Origin: Armillaria gallica
Taxonomy: Eukaryota > Basidiomycota > Agaricomycetes > Agaricales > Physalacriaceae
Reading direction: 5' to 3'
NCBI GenBank assembly: GCA_037576215.1
Contig: JBANDB010000009.1
Location: 3,410,001-3,474,000, forward strand
Length of the DNA: 64,000 bases
Both the position numbers and the translations under genes were made by a program. Positions 1 to 11,043 of the stretch are shown in pieces (positions within the stretch are counted from its first letter, which is position 1; each line of letters begins with the position of its first letter). Below the pieces are notes generated by a model. That model was not told where the DNA came from. It did no database searches and worked only from the letters and a program-made list of their open reading frames with translations.

Positions 1-2511
1 GTCAACTGACTGCTACTGATACCCTCTCCTTCAGCTCTCCATACGTCCAAGCCGCTGCCTCCGACATCCAGACTCCTTTGTATCTCCCTCGTCGCTCCCC
101 CTCTTCGTCTCGAACCCGAGCAAATTTTCTTCGTTTTCTCTTCTCTCGTCTACGCTGCTCCCCGCTTTGTTCGATACGCACCAGGGCTCTACTCCGGTCG
201 GGTCGGATCTGAGATCTGATGGCAAGCAGGCGCAACGCGACGCTTTCGTGCCAGTTTATACCAGGCTGTGTCCTGCCTGTCGTTCAGTTGATGCCTTCTT
301 ATATCAGACCGATCACTCATTCTTAATTCTGTGCTCTTCACAGCAAAAAGAACCATGGCTTCTCACAGATTTTCTTATCTTTGCCCGCTCACCTGATCTC
401 TGTTTTTTTGTGATGCAAACGTCAGCATTACTCTTGTAATACATAATTACATTACAATTCATCGTTATCCTGTACAGAGGCACAAGCGTCTGCGGACCAC
501 GTCTCTCGTGTGTATCCGATGACAAGTCATCACCCCACTTGTCCAGGCATTTGCCGACCTCCTCAATATGCACAAGAAACCCGGTTTAATACATTCAGCC
601 ACCATTGATGAAGCAAATATCCCACCGCTTTGATGGTGATTGATGAAGAAAAGGATTCTCAAATGACGCAAAGATCCCTGTGATTTCGCCCCAAGGCGGG
701 TAATGATAAAGGAAAGGCGCACGGTTATTTACTCACATTTACTTCACAAACATCCAAACTTAGCTCAAATACCGACAGTCCCTGTACACAGTGTACACAG
801 ATCTTCATCCCACAAGGAACTGGATTCAGGAGAACCCTTATCCACGTGAAGGTGGACACGAGATTTGACGTTGGCGCTTGTGAGAGGGCGAGGCTCATCT
901 GGAGTTGTATTCCCTGTGCCAAGTTCCATAAGCCTCTAATAAGATACGAAAAATTGGCCCGGATTTAGAGTGCATGGCCCAAGGGGAATGGAAGTGGAAG
1001 ATAAGAAGACGAAGGAGACGCAGGACAAGTTGGAGTATAATTTTAAAATTTTATTTCGTCCGTTCGGCACGAATAGCACCTGAGATCATCCTACCGACGA
1101 ACGTCCTTACAACATAAAGTACCCTGGCTTTTGTCATGGCAAAGTACGGGATGTTCCAGATAATCAGTGTACGGCCCGAGCTCCTTGGTGGAGACAGATG
1201 GACGTGTGGAGTATGTGTACCATATTTTGCGTCTGTTGTTCGTTGCATGCATGTTTTCGTTCCTGATAAGAAGTAACTATACCTTCGCATCACGATCGAA
1301 GAGAAGTTCATGGAACGGAAGAGCAGGCAGGGTTCATTTGTTTAATACTTGTGACACTGGATAGAGTTTTTATGCGGTTCGTTGAATTAAATGGAGCGGC
1401 GATAGATGAGGGACCCACAGCCGGACCACAGTGAGAAGTCGACCCCACGAGACAAAGGGAGCTTCCAATACAGGACACATTTGACGCAGCTTTAAGCCAC
1501 CAATGGCACGAGAGCATAGGCACGAGAACTTTATGCGCACACTTTACCGGTACTGCGGCTGTTGCTACCTATCCACTTCATCCTTTTCCTTTCCAAACAA
1601 ACAATCGCGTATCGGAGAGATAGACATAAGCATCGCAGGCCCAGGTAGACAGAGCATTTGGAACCGGAAGGAGTAAAAGCATGCGCAGGAGAAACACCTA
1701 AGACGTGTGGGTCAGTGTCCATGTCAGCGCCCATTCAAAGAAATCAGTTGACGACCGGGGTATGATCCTAAGAGCATTTCACGGTTTCACGCAACGTCCA
1801 TGTACAGTTATCTGTAAGGAACAGGCACAAGGCCACACAAAGGGCTTGCCTTGACGTCAATATTTATTATTGAGATCCCTAATTGGAATTGGTAAATTGG
1901 TAAAAAGGACTGTGCGCTGACCATGCAAGGTACAGTACCTGAATGTCCATTGGGTGGTGTCGCTTTTACCGGATGTCAACCTGACGCCTTGCGCCAGATA
2001 TCCGAATCCCGGCCGCGGGATATCGACAGCCGATGTCGAATTCAATCAACATGCGGGACCGATGGCCACAGATGACCCTGATAACCGGGAAGCATTGCCT
2101 ACGGAGCTCGAGGCACGCGCAAAGAGATACAATGAATATTCCCTTCGTATTCCCCACTGGAGGCACAGTGGAGCTGTGATGTTGTTAGAGCCTGTGAGGA
2201 AATCAAGTATGGTTAAATGAAGGGTCAGTAACGCCTGGTAGTTCCTAGAACAAACATCGCAGAAAATGAGGCTGAGAACGACGGTCGTGCAGCATGTAGC
2301 TGGCAACAGCTGCTTCTAGCAACAAGCATCAATTCGGGGTACATTTATGAGTTGGTCTGGGGCATGCGATCCAAATAGCACCACGTGGCTCCGTGGAAGG
2401 TGAATACCGCATTAGGACAAGAATACTCTGCTCTGCTCTGTCACTGCGCCCTTGGAATGCGCCTTATTGTCGACGTTTCCCAGGAGGCATTTTCTCTCTA
2501 TTGCCGTGGCC
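1..2511. other. No confident gene; possible 3' end of a plus-strand gene at the left edge
   Basis: I recognise no protein here. From base 3 a plus-strand frame reads without stop to about 210, with a proline/serine-rich composition that could be the last exon of a gene starting outside the window, but nothing confirms it. The rest has only short ORFs in all frames with no recognisable motif, plus the promoter of the RING gene at the right end. Confidence 0.3.
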
Positions 2512-3556
2512 ATGACACGCTCGGACAAGAAACAGCCAGTGCTGCATCGCAGGCGCTCCCTAAGGCTCAGCAATCTCCAGCACGGTGGCTATAACTTGGC
2601 TATTCTTTCGCGAACTGACACTGAAGTGAGGCTAGGTATCAAGGAACCCGTCAAGTTAGGATCCTTCTCTGTGCACAGGAAGAGGCACAAAGCTCTGGGC
2701 GATGTGAATGCTGTAACGCCAAACTCGTCTTGTTCTCCAATGCACACTCGGCGAATGACGCGAGCTACACTCTCGGACCCGGATAATCCGGAACAGACTC
2801 TAAAGTGGCGGGAGCATGACCTGGCACTCAAGGCGCAAGAATTGGAACAACGTCTTGCTGCGGTGTCGAAGAAGGAAGAAGAAACCAGTGCTCTCTTGCA
2901 GCAAGCAAAGGAGCGAGAAGCTCGGGACATCTTCCAACAGCTCGAGGAACATTTCACTTGCTCTTTGTATGTCTCTTTCTATTCTTCTGGCCTTTACGCT
3001 CACCGAGTTTCAGATGCTACGACATAATGGCATCGCCATTCTCACTAAACGCTGCGGGACAGTGCGGCCACACATTCTGTGCCATGTGCATCCTCAAGTG
3101 GTCATTCTCGCGTTTGCATAGACTCTGCGGCTGCTGGCATGAATCTGTTGATTGTCCCATCTGCCGGAGTTTGGTGGTCATGACGCCCGAAAAACCTCCT
3201 CGGTTAGACTTCACGTTCCCTTTTGTTCCGAATAGAACTGCCTCAGCTATATGTGATTCGTGGGTCGAAAAGCTTGCATGCGCGCTGTCCGAGACAAAGA
3301 AGGGGAGAGGCCACAAGAGGATCAGGACCCGTGTTGATACCCCTTCTGATTTGCCGCACTGGAGAGAAGGCGGCGCTGCGCGGAAAGAATGGCTCAGGAA
3401 ACGTAGGCATGTCAACCTGTCCATTAATATCTCATCATTCTGTGCTTATACGCGCTTTGCAGTGAAGGGAAGGCATTGATGTCCTCCTTGTACAGCAATT
3501 GGAGCCGTCTGACACCCGAGAATTTCGCAGCAATGAAGGATGACTTGGGTGTATAG
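2512..3556 (+). CDS. RING-finger protein with a coiled-coil, probable E3 ubiquitin ligase
   Basis: The start is the ATG at 2512 (MTRSDKK). A basic N-terminal region is followed by a heptad-like coiled coil (about 2810-2950, rich in E, K, Q and A). Removing an intron at about 2966-3012 (gtatgt...cag) joins HFTCS to LCYDIM and completes a C3HC4 RING: C-x2-C (TCSLC), then QCGHTFCAMC, then CPIC at about 3160. This is the zinc-binding layout of RING E3 ligases; the ligase role is inferred from the fold. The 3' end is uncertain. An intron starting at 3403 with acceptor near 3467 gives a plausible tail (ALMSSLYSNWSRL) ending in TAG at 3554-3556, while retention or the 3462 acceptor ends at 3479. Further small introns may exist in the N-terminal part. 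Substrate and partners are unknown. Confidence 0.7.
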
Positions 3557-3861
3557 GGTGTATGGTTTCATCGTATCCTTCTCTTCCCCTTGATCGTAAT
3601 GGCCATTCATCATTCACTCTCCTTATAGAACCTCGCCCCATATACCCTCGACGTCGCATCAGTTATTTCACATGAATCACTTATACTCATTGCATGCCAG
3701 ACTCATCCACTTACAATCACCAACTATTGTATTATTACCAATCTTATTTACTCATCATTGCTCCTCGCAGCTAGATTGAACGAACAGATAATGTGTCAGT
3801 AGCTACATTGAATAGTGTCCATACGATACAGAGCCTTAATTACAGAAAGAAACACCGTTCT
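3557..3861. other. Convergent intergenic region
   Basis: This AT-rich stretch separates the convergent 3' ends of the RING gene and ARP8. It presumably holds both polyadenylation regions. No gene is visible. Confidence 0.5.
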
Positions 3862-6491
3862 TTAAGCCCTCGCATCCCCAAGATGTCCTGTATTTTGTTT
3901 AGCAAGTACCAAACGGGAAGTCAAAACATTTACCCAGTCTGCAGGTGTCACCCAAAGCTCTGAAGATCCATCCATTTTGCCAAGAACGGCTGCGCCTTTC
4001 CATGCAAGCACACGCGGATCAACCTCCTTCGGTGGTGCAAGAATCTGGACCTTCTCCATATTCACCACGAGCGGTGTCGCAATTGCCTGAAGCCTATCGA
4101 TCAACCAAAAATCAGAACCATGCGAAGGGCATCAGACAGGGCCTCTTCACCTGCTTTCCAGTGCATGTGCCATACCTGGAACAAGAGCGCCCCCACCGAT
4201 AACGAGAACAGCCTGGAGATACTTTCGTATCTTATCATCTCCGCCAGACGCCCGCGCAGAATTAAAAATGGCGACATCCAGCGGTAACTTACTGGCCTCA
4301 AAGCATACGTCAATGTCATAACCATTCGTTGGGCTCGAAGATGGGGGTATCGGCTCCGGAGCATCGGGTACCGGCTGCTGCTGACTTCCCGATCCTTTAT
4401 TTGCGTCTTTGATGCTGTCAACATCCATAGGCGTTCCCGCTCCCGAATCTTGAGGGGCAGGAACCGACGCCACATCAATACTCTCAGACTTTGTTGCGTC
4501 TTGATGAGATATAGGGATCTTCATCAGTCAATTTGGCTTTGTGAAGGATGATCACTCACCTTGCGAATCGACAGGAGGCCCCCCGGATGTCGGACTTGGC
4601 AGGAGGTGTTGCGTAGAGATCATCATTGCTGATGTCTGCCAGAGGTCGTTTAGCCTTAGGCATCTTGAAATGGACGAAATGGACTGACCACGTTTTCTCC
4701 TTGGATTTCGAGTACATCTTCTGTGACGTCCGGATGACCATTCAATTGAAAACCTATGCGCTTCCGGTCAAACTCTATGACCCGGGGTTCGAATAGACAC
4801 TGGTATTAAATTTACTACTAAGTAAGTGAGAAAACGAAAACAGAGGAACCAATACCATAGGCGCGAGAATGATTTCGTCGTATGCTCGTAAGCCGTACTT
4901 TTCAGTGGGTTTCCCCGGTCTCCGAACGACAAAGTCGTAAAGATTCAGGGCGACAACACTCTGCGGCGCAATGGTCATGCAAAACTATCATATGTCACAT
5001 GGTCCTTTACATACCTCGGTCAGAGTGCACAGTCTTGCCTTGAGATCTTCCATAATGTTCCAGTCGTACGCCCGGGAAAGGTCGATATCCCGATAAGGGA
5101 AACCAATCCTTTCCAGTAGCACATAGAGAAACTCTGTAATGTCATCGCCGCCTAAATTCAAGTTCATTCTACTCTCAGCGATGACTAGACCCTCGTCGAC
5201 ACATGCTAACGAAGTTGATTTAGCGCCTATGTTGACGACGCATGCATTGGAGACTCCAGCACCATACGTTGCTGCCAAAGATTCCTTTAAGGTGATCAGT
5301 GTGGACATAGGCGTTAAATAGGAATACGAACTTGCTGAGCACATAGTTGCTTGAATCCCATGCCAACCAACAGCATGTTCACCCACTCACGGACGTACGT
5401 TCGATCGTAGAAATCCGGAAGAATGAGAATGACAGAAAACATCTGTGAACATTGCATTAGCGAGCAGAGAGACTGACGTTGATCTCCTCACCCCGTAGTC
5501 CCGAGGATTTATATTGAGTTTATCTCTCAATGTATGGCGCAATATTGTTTCGATGTCTCCCATAAGGACTCGTAGAGAGGAATAATCACGGGTGTTGAAA
5601 TTAGGACCGTAAATAGGCCATTTGACTGAGTATCCTGCACGTTGGGGATCTGCTATTTGAAGGGCCTGCCACAGAATAAGAATAAAGGGATATGGAATCT
5701 AAAGTGGGCGTACTTTCTCACCAACCAGAACATCCTCACTGCAAGATTCGTCAAACCATTCCACCTGGAAAGGGTCGTTGTGCTCTGGGATGATCTCGGG
5801 CTGAAAAGCGGTATTAAAAGTGGACGCAAGGTTGGCAGCATTAGGCGTGACACGCAATTTGTAGAACCTCATCCTGTCCCGAAGAGAAACAGTGATTGCA
5901 GAAAGTTTTTCTTCAAACTGTTCGCAGTTGGATCCTTAGTAATATACATGGAACGAGGAAGCAGACGTACAGGGTCTTCGGATGAGTTGCCTTCTTCAGC
6001 CGAAGGGGAATCAGCTGCACTGGATGTTCCATGTCTGCCCTTTCGTGGTCTTGAAATGCCCTCGACGAAGACAGGTGCTGGTGTCGGCGTCGTCCTGCGC
6101 GCTATGACATTTGGTGCTGCGATGGGTGTGACATCTGACGCGCGTCCAACGCGGAGAAACCGGGATCCTGGATGTATGACAAGGACGGCGGTACCTCGCC
6201 TGGCATGATGCTCAACTCTACGTGGCAGACGAGAACCTTGGCTCGTGCTCACCTGTCCTTGTTGGTGTCCTCTGACGGCGCTATGCTCTTTCGAATCGAA
6301 TTTCTATACCAAACTGTCTGTGTATCCGATTTAAGGTAGGTCGTGCCCAAATGCTTCGGATTGGGTCTAACAAACGGGCGTCAAATCCAAGCAGAAATTT
6401 TGAGCAATTGAACTGACGGCAGCGGGACGTTGAAGGAGGTATATCGGAGGCCTGTATCATCGCGCTTTACATTTGGTATTCCCCTGGGCAT
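3862..6491 (-). CDS. ARP8: Actin-related protein Arp8, subunit of the INO80 chromatin remodeller
   Basis: Arp8 is a nuclear actin-fold protein that helps the INO80 remodeller bind nucleosomes. The start is the ATG at 6491 (MPRGIPNV). Exon 1 (6418-6491), an intron at 6367-6417 and exon 2 (6253-6366) give the Arp8-type N-terminus containing TSFNVPLP and TYLKSDTQTVW. After an intron at 6200-6252 comes the first actin strand (VLVIHPGSRFLRVGRASD). Central exons carry NIGAKSTSLACVDEGL and LNLGGDDITEFLYVLLERIG (about 5000-5300). The C-terminal actin part has VIGGGALVPGMAHALE and VLAWKGAAVLGKMDG, ending at the stop at 3862. Between them lies an acidic, Ser/Pro-rich insert (about 4280-4500), as expected for Arp8. 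A 60-nt intron ending inside CATCAAG (about 4500) keeps the insert in frame, so I see no frameshift. Confidence 0.93.
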
Positions 6492-7985
6492 GTTTCTGAA
6501 GGGTCCGGGTGGTAGTTGATAAAAGATGAGAAACAAAGGAAAAAGTAAAGATGCATCATCGAAATGGACGCGTCCATCACTTTTGTCCCAAAACGGTCAT
6601 GAACGCTGGTCTGGGAATTTTTCTCACCTTACCCGTCTCCACAAGCTGAACGCTGCGATACAATGCGAGTATTGTGGAACAGAGGCGATAGATAATTGGA
6701 TGGAAAAACATCCGCCAAAACAAACCGTGGTGAGACATGGCGACACCATCCTTTTTTTTGTAGGAAGAAAAAATGTGAGCTCAGTCCTCCTACAACTTAC
6801 CAGCATTCCCCTAACAAACTACAAAGCTCCTCTTCATGCCAGGAAGTAGGTGAACAGAATTTTTTGTCATCTATAATAGCACAAATTGATACCATTAACC
6901 TAAAATGAACGGGCACGTTATTTGCTACGAATGATACAAGCTCAAGAGTGAGGTAGGTCCGCAACCCACCCGGTGAGTTTCCTCGCATCAAATGTATATC
7001 TAATAGCCAGCTGCGCAGTTTCCGGCGTGAACTCCGGCTGACGACGAGAGAGTCCAGCTGACGGAGTAGGAGCCGCTCGTTGTACTGCATTGTCAAGATT
7101 TTTATGCCGTACAAGAACAGCTTGCATCTGACACGAAAGACATCGGCAGCTGACCGACGTTCCGCTAGACTTTGTCATCTCTGTGTGCGATATACTAAAG
7201 CCGAGTCGCGCTTGTATACTGGGCGTCGCAGCAAGTTTCAACAACTATGTCCTCCGTATCCGATACCCAGAGTGCCCGATGTAATTATCTGGACATGGAA
7301 ACTGTACCTAAACCAACGGGACGCTTATGCAACAAACCTATCAGAACTTCAGGACCCAGGTTGACGCCATGGGGCGGCTTCCTTTCACAAGTATGCTACG
7401 TGCTGCTAGTTACTTCTGCTCGCGGTTTTCTACATCATAAAGGTCTCACACTGGGCTGGCTGTATCTTGCCTCTTTCATGGTTATATGTATCATTGACTT
7501 TGTCAGACTACATCGATGCTGGTTCCATCTTCTTTCGTTGTTCTTGCTTTCTGTTCATGGCTGTGCCCAGAATCGAAGTTGACCTAAGAAAAGCTCAGGT
7601 AGTCATCCATCTGACTTGGATAACGTGGTATCTTTTCAGAGAAAAGAATTCTAGGTTGGGATGTGACGTTGGGTTCGTTTATTTCGAAGCTGCATAACCA
7701 ATTGCTCATACCGGCAGCCTTTTGACAAACCCATATCAGTCGCGCTTAAGTACGGCATACTTTCGCCTTACCTTTCGTCCGTTCTTCTTACAAATGTTAA
7801 TCTTAGCCCGTGAGAGTTGTTCGTCCGACGAAGACGCGAGTCACCTTTTTTTCCTGCTTAGATCGTAAAGACTCTGAGTTTATTTCGGACTCCGTCACTT
7901 CGACTGACATTGCTGCGCGTTCTATTGGAAGCTCATATCTTCCTTCTGTGAACGAGCCGCTGTCCTGGTCGAGTGGTTTCTCACC
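6492..7985. other. Mostly gene-poor stretch with unassigned ORFs
   Basis: This contains the ARP8 promoter and short ORFs on both strands. A minus-strand ORF at 6942-7244 has a small cysteine cluster (SCRCLSCQ), and a plus-strand ORF at 7247-7582 has two hydrophobic segments. Neither has a recognisable family motif or a convincing splice structure, so I do not call them genes. Confidence 0.3.
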
Positions 7986-9028
7986 ATGAGCGATAGGAAC
8001 AAGTTCATACTAGTGGAGACAACGGTAGGACCTCTCTTGCATTCGGAGTAGACACACTCTCTGAAATGACACTTAATCACCATACATTGGAGTAGCTGGC
8101 CTCTGGAGCATTACGGTTTAGTGCTTCTTCTGGCTCTGTGCGTTTGTGATCAGATGGAAACCAACATCCTGTTATGAACTATATGGTCAAGGGTCCGGAC
8201 GAAGGCTGTACAAACTTCTTAGCGGATACCACCGATTCAGGCGCTCCTTGGTTCAAGGTTTGTTTCCATCAGCGGTTTTCATATGTTGTCTTTACGGAAG
8301 ATTCAACAAGATGCCTTTGATGTCGCCACCTCCACTTGGGTCTCGGACATTCTGGCCAAAACAATGCCAGTTGTGACGTTACTATACCAAAGGTGAGCCG
8401 TTTATTCAACTGCGGTACTGTCAGCAAATGACCGGTTTTGTAGAACATCGCCTCTGGATACTACGTAAGGTGGGGCATGTTACTGAGCCGTTGCTCAGAT
8501 GTTCGTTTTATGACGGCAGCTCCTTCGACATGAAAACCTTGCGTTGATGGTGCGTCATCCGAGGGCGGTGCGCAGTTCTATCTAGGATCGTTGCATTCAA
8601 ACCGGTCGTCATTGAAAATCATTTGACTACATGCGGTCTAGTCTGTGTGCAGCTTGAAGGTAATTGAGTAAAGCTTTGTTGTCAAAAACTCTAATCCGAC
8701 CGACAATTCAAAGTGACTGGCGCCGGAGGTGACTATGGAGCCTTCGGGTTTGTCCTTCCCGGTGCCTATAATGTGGGTTTTGATATCCGTTGCCCGAGCC
8801 GCAGTCTACTCATTCGGGGATCCCGTCTATAGACGCGGGCATCTTCTTCAGCGTCTACCTTGGCGACGAAAGTAATGCGGTAAGGAGGAGCACCTCCCAT
8901 CTGTTATGTTCTGATTGATGTACTTGCTCTAGGCCTACGTTCCTCCAGTTGGAGATGATTACTCCGGTCTGAACGATTTAAAGATTCAGATGTACATAGA
9001 TGGCCCGGGTCAAGTCCTTCGCGGCTAG
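7986..9028 (+). CDS. Unrecognised multi-exon hypothetical protein
   Basis: Several short exons read as protein when joined by plausible introns. They include DGNQHPVMNYMVKGPDEG and FLADTTDSGAPWF (about 8150-8255), DAFDVATSTWVSDILAKT (about 8310-8360), CSFYDGSSFDMKT (about 8500-8545), FKPVVIENHLTTCGLVCVQL (about 8598-8657), TGAGGDYGAFGFVLP, DAGIFFSVYLGDESNA and AYVPPVGDDYSGLNDL, ending in QMYIDGPGQVLRG and TAG at 9026-9028. The last four exons join cleanly in phase. The 5' end is unsure: the ATG at 7986 (MSDRNKF) does not join in phase to the next exon, so the true start may lie elsewhere or the gene may be damaged. No known family is recognised. Confidence 0.45.
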
Positions 9029-11043
9029 AACTGCCTTTGTATCGCACCAAGATCGCTCGTCGATCTTAACACCGACAACGGGAATCGTCACATCCCACGA
9101 CCGCCCTCCAGAGCACCTTTCCTAGTGCTCATTTACGATTCTTCTTGTGATTCTCTGTAGTCAGTGATTACATCACTTATATTAAATCTTTATCAGGTGA
9201 AAGAGAATGGATGTACAAAATGATCACAATATGGATCACCATTTATCCAAACTCCACGCAAGTAGCACTTCAGGACCTGAATTCAGGGCAGGAAAAAAGT
9301 AACAATTTTACTTCCATATTCATGGCGTAACTTTGTGCGACATCCGCACCAGGGAACCGTGCGAGAAAGTTCGGACTTTGCGTGTTTTCTACCAATTCCT
9401 ACCGTCTCCTTTGCCAATCCCAAGTTGTATCATCCCTTACGTAGGAGCAGTCGCTTGAAAGCTGTGTGGCGGCCCGATTTGCAGCGTAATTGCGGTAAGG
9501 GCCACACTTATGAATAACAAAACTCAGGCTCGGTGACAAAAATAAGCAATAACCCGCGATATTTCAATGGGGCATAGATAGAATGGGGTAGCAGATGAGT
9601 TTCGGTACCGAGTCCCACAAAACTCCCACAAAGCGGCGCATCATTGTTTGATCCAATGTTCAGGCTATGTTGAGACGCCCCGGCAACAACCTTTTGCCTG
9701 CCAATTCTTCGGTGCTCATTAGCGAACGGACTCATGCATTTTGCATGTATACAATGAGCTTTGATCGTGCTATGAACATCTTATCAGTATTGGATTAAGT
9801 GTGGTTCTAGTGTCGGTGCACTTGGCAGTAGTGGAAACGCGCTGATCATCTCATAACGTTGCCAGGGATTTACCCTTCAAGGAAGATCGAAGCAAAATTC
9901 CGGCTCAAATATTTAGCGCTTATATTGAATAGAAATCCGGAGTTGGTATACACAACTCTAATTCGGCAGGAAATCTCGGCGAGACGGTTCATTGGATAAC
10001 AGCTCGCCTACGGAATTCATGACTGATTGCTATCTATTCAGCGCGTGAAGACCGAGTGCTGACACTTGTTTCCATTCTTTTGTGTTGTGTGCCGTACTCA
10101 GACTGCCGGCAGGCCAAGTTATCATGGTATTGAGTATCACTGAACGGGCGAACCCAGTCCAAAAGCTCGGAATTCCGACTCCGACTTCTGAGAGGCACAG
10201 CTTTCAAGTTCAAGAGGTTCAACCTGTCAAATTGCCGAGCAACTCTGCAAACACGCCTTTCCAACCCTGTCCAGGGTGGACCTCCAATGAGTTCGGGCCC
10301 GTTACGCCTATGGGAAGGGATCTGAGGAATGCTGATCAAATATATACAATACGGCCCGTTCGTACGCGCCGGCTAGTAGCTACCTAGCAATTTTTTGAGT
10401 AGCGACGAAGATACGACTATCAAGGTGACTGACCTATCCTCGTCTGGGGATTTCCAGTGGAGATTTGAAAACGGCGAAGTCCAGCCCGGAATAGCCATTC
10501 AAACACAGTGATCTGGGCCACTCTGATTTCAAGTCTCCGCGTCCGACTCATTGATACAGAGCTCAGAGATTTTGGGTGTCAATCATGGGATGATTGGTGG
10601 TGGTGTCACTGCGAAACCCTGCACCAGGAGTTTGTGGGGTCTGTCATAGAATATGTGAAACCTACATCGAATCAGCCCGTGAGTTCAAGGCCTGATTCGA
10701 TGTTGAGATCATCATCCTTGGTCATTTATCCACGGCTAATGCCTCGTTTGGAATGAAGTACCCGCATTATGCCTCCTACGGTGACCAGTTTGACGTGATC
10801 TCGACTATTTATTATTCCCCCAGCTCATCTGCTGATGTTCTTCAATCGTTTCGAATTTCTACTTTCATCCTTTGAACGGTTCGACAGATAGATCTTAAAG
10901 CGAAATGGTATACAGATTGTTGCAAAAAAGGACCTATGAAGATACAGAGTACATTATGCGACAGATGATAAGTTACAGGGTAATTAGGATATATGGCTGT
11001 CGATGACAAATGTCCGCTGAATTGCCAAACGGTACCCGACTAT
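9029..11043. other. Sparse region between hypothetical exons and the TOR 3' end
   Basis: Apart from the exons listed at 10082-10511, I find only short ORFs. Part of 10510-10760 could be a terminal exon or a degraded coding sequence. No RNA gene or repeat array is seen. Confidence 0.3.
10082..10511 (+). CDS. Fragments of a second unrecognised protein
   Basis: One ORF (10082-10387) has a natural-looking composition, including NPVQKLGIPTPTSERHSFQV and PCPGWTSNEFGPVTPMGR. A second exon at about 10404-10511 reads SDEDTTIKVTDLSSSGDFQW and RFENGEVQPGIAIQTQ before a stop. They are probably joined by an intron around 10350-10400. I cannot place the start or name a family. It could be a relative of, or a remnant linked to, the upstream hypothetical gene; no direct sequence similarity between them was visible to me. 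Confidence 0.3.

Noticed and set aside
4556..4741. A separate small minus-strand gene starting MPKAKRPLADIS.
   Set aside because: The stretch is part of ARP8: splicing from about 4700 with acceptor GGCAG uses another frame that joins in phase to neighbouring ARP8 exons.
4760..4820. GGTTCGAAT resembling a tRNA B box.
   Set aside because: It lies inside an ARP8 coding exon (FEPRVIEFDRKR) and has no cloverleaf around it.
8540..8600. An apparent one-base frameshift in the hypothetical gene.
   Set aside because: A short intron ending in GCAG or an alternative acceptor restores the frame, so I do not count it with the 35.6-44.2 kb lesions.
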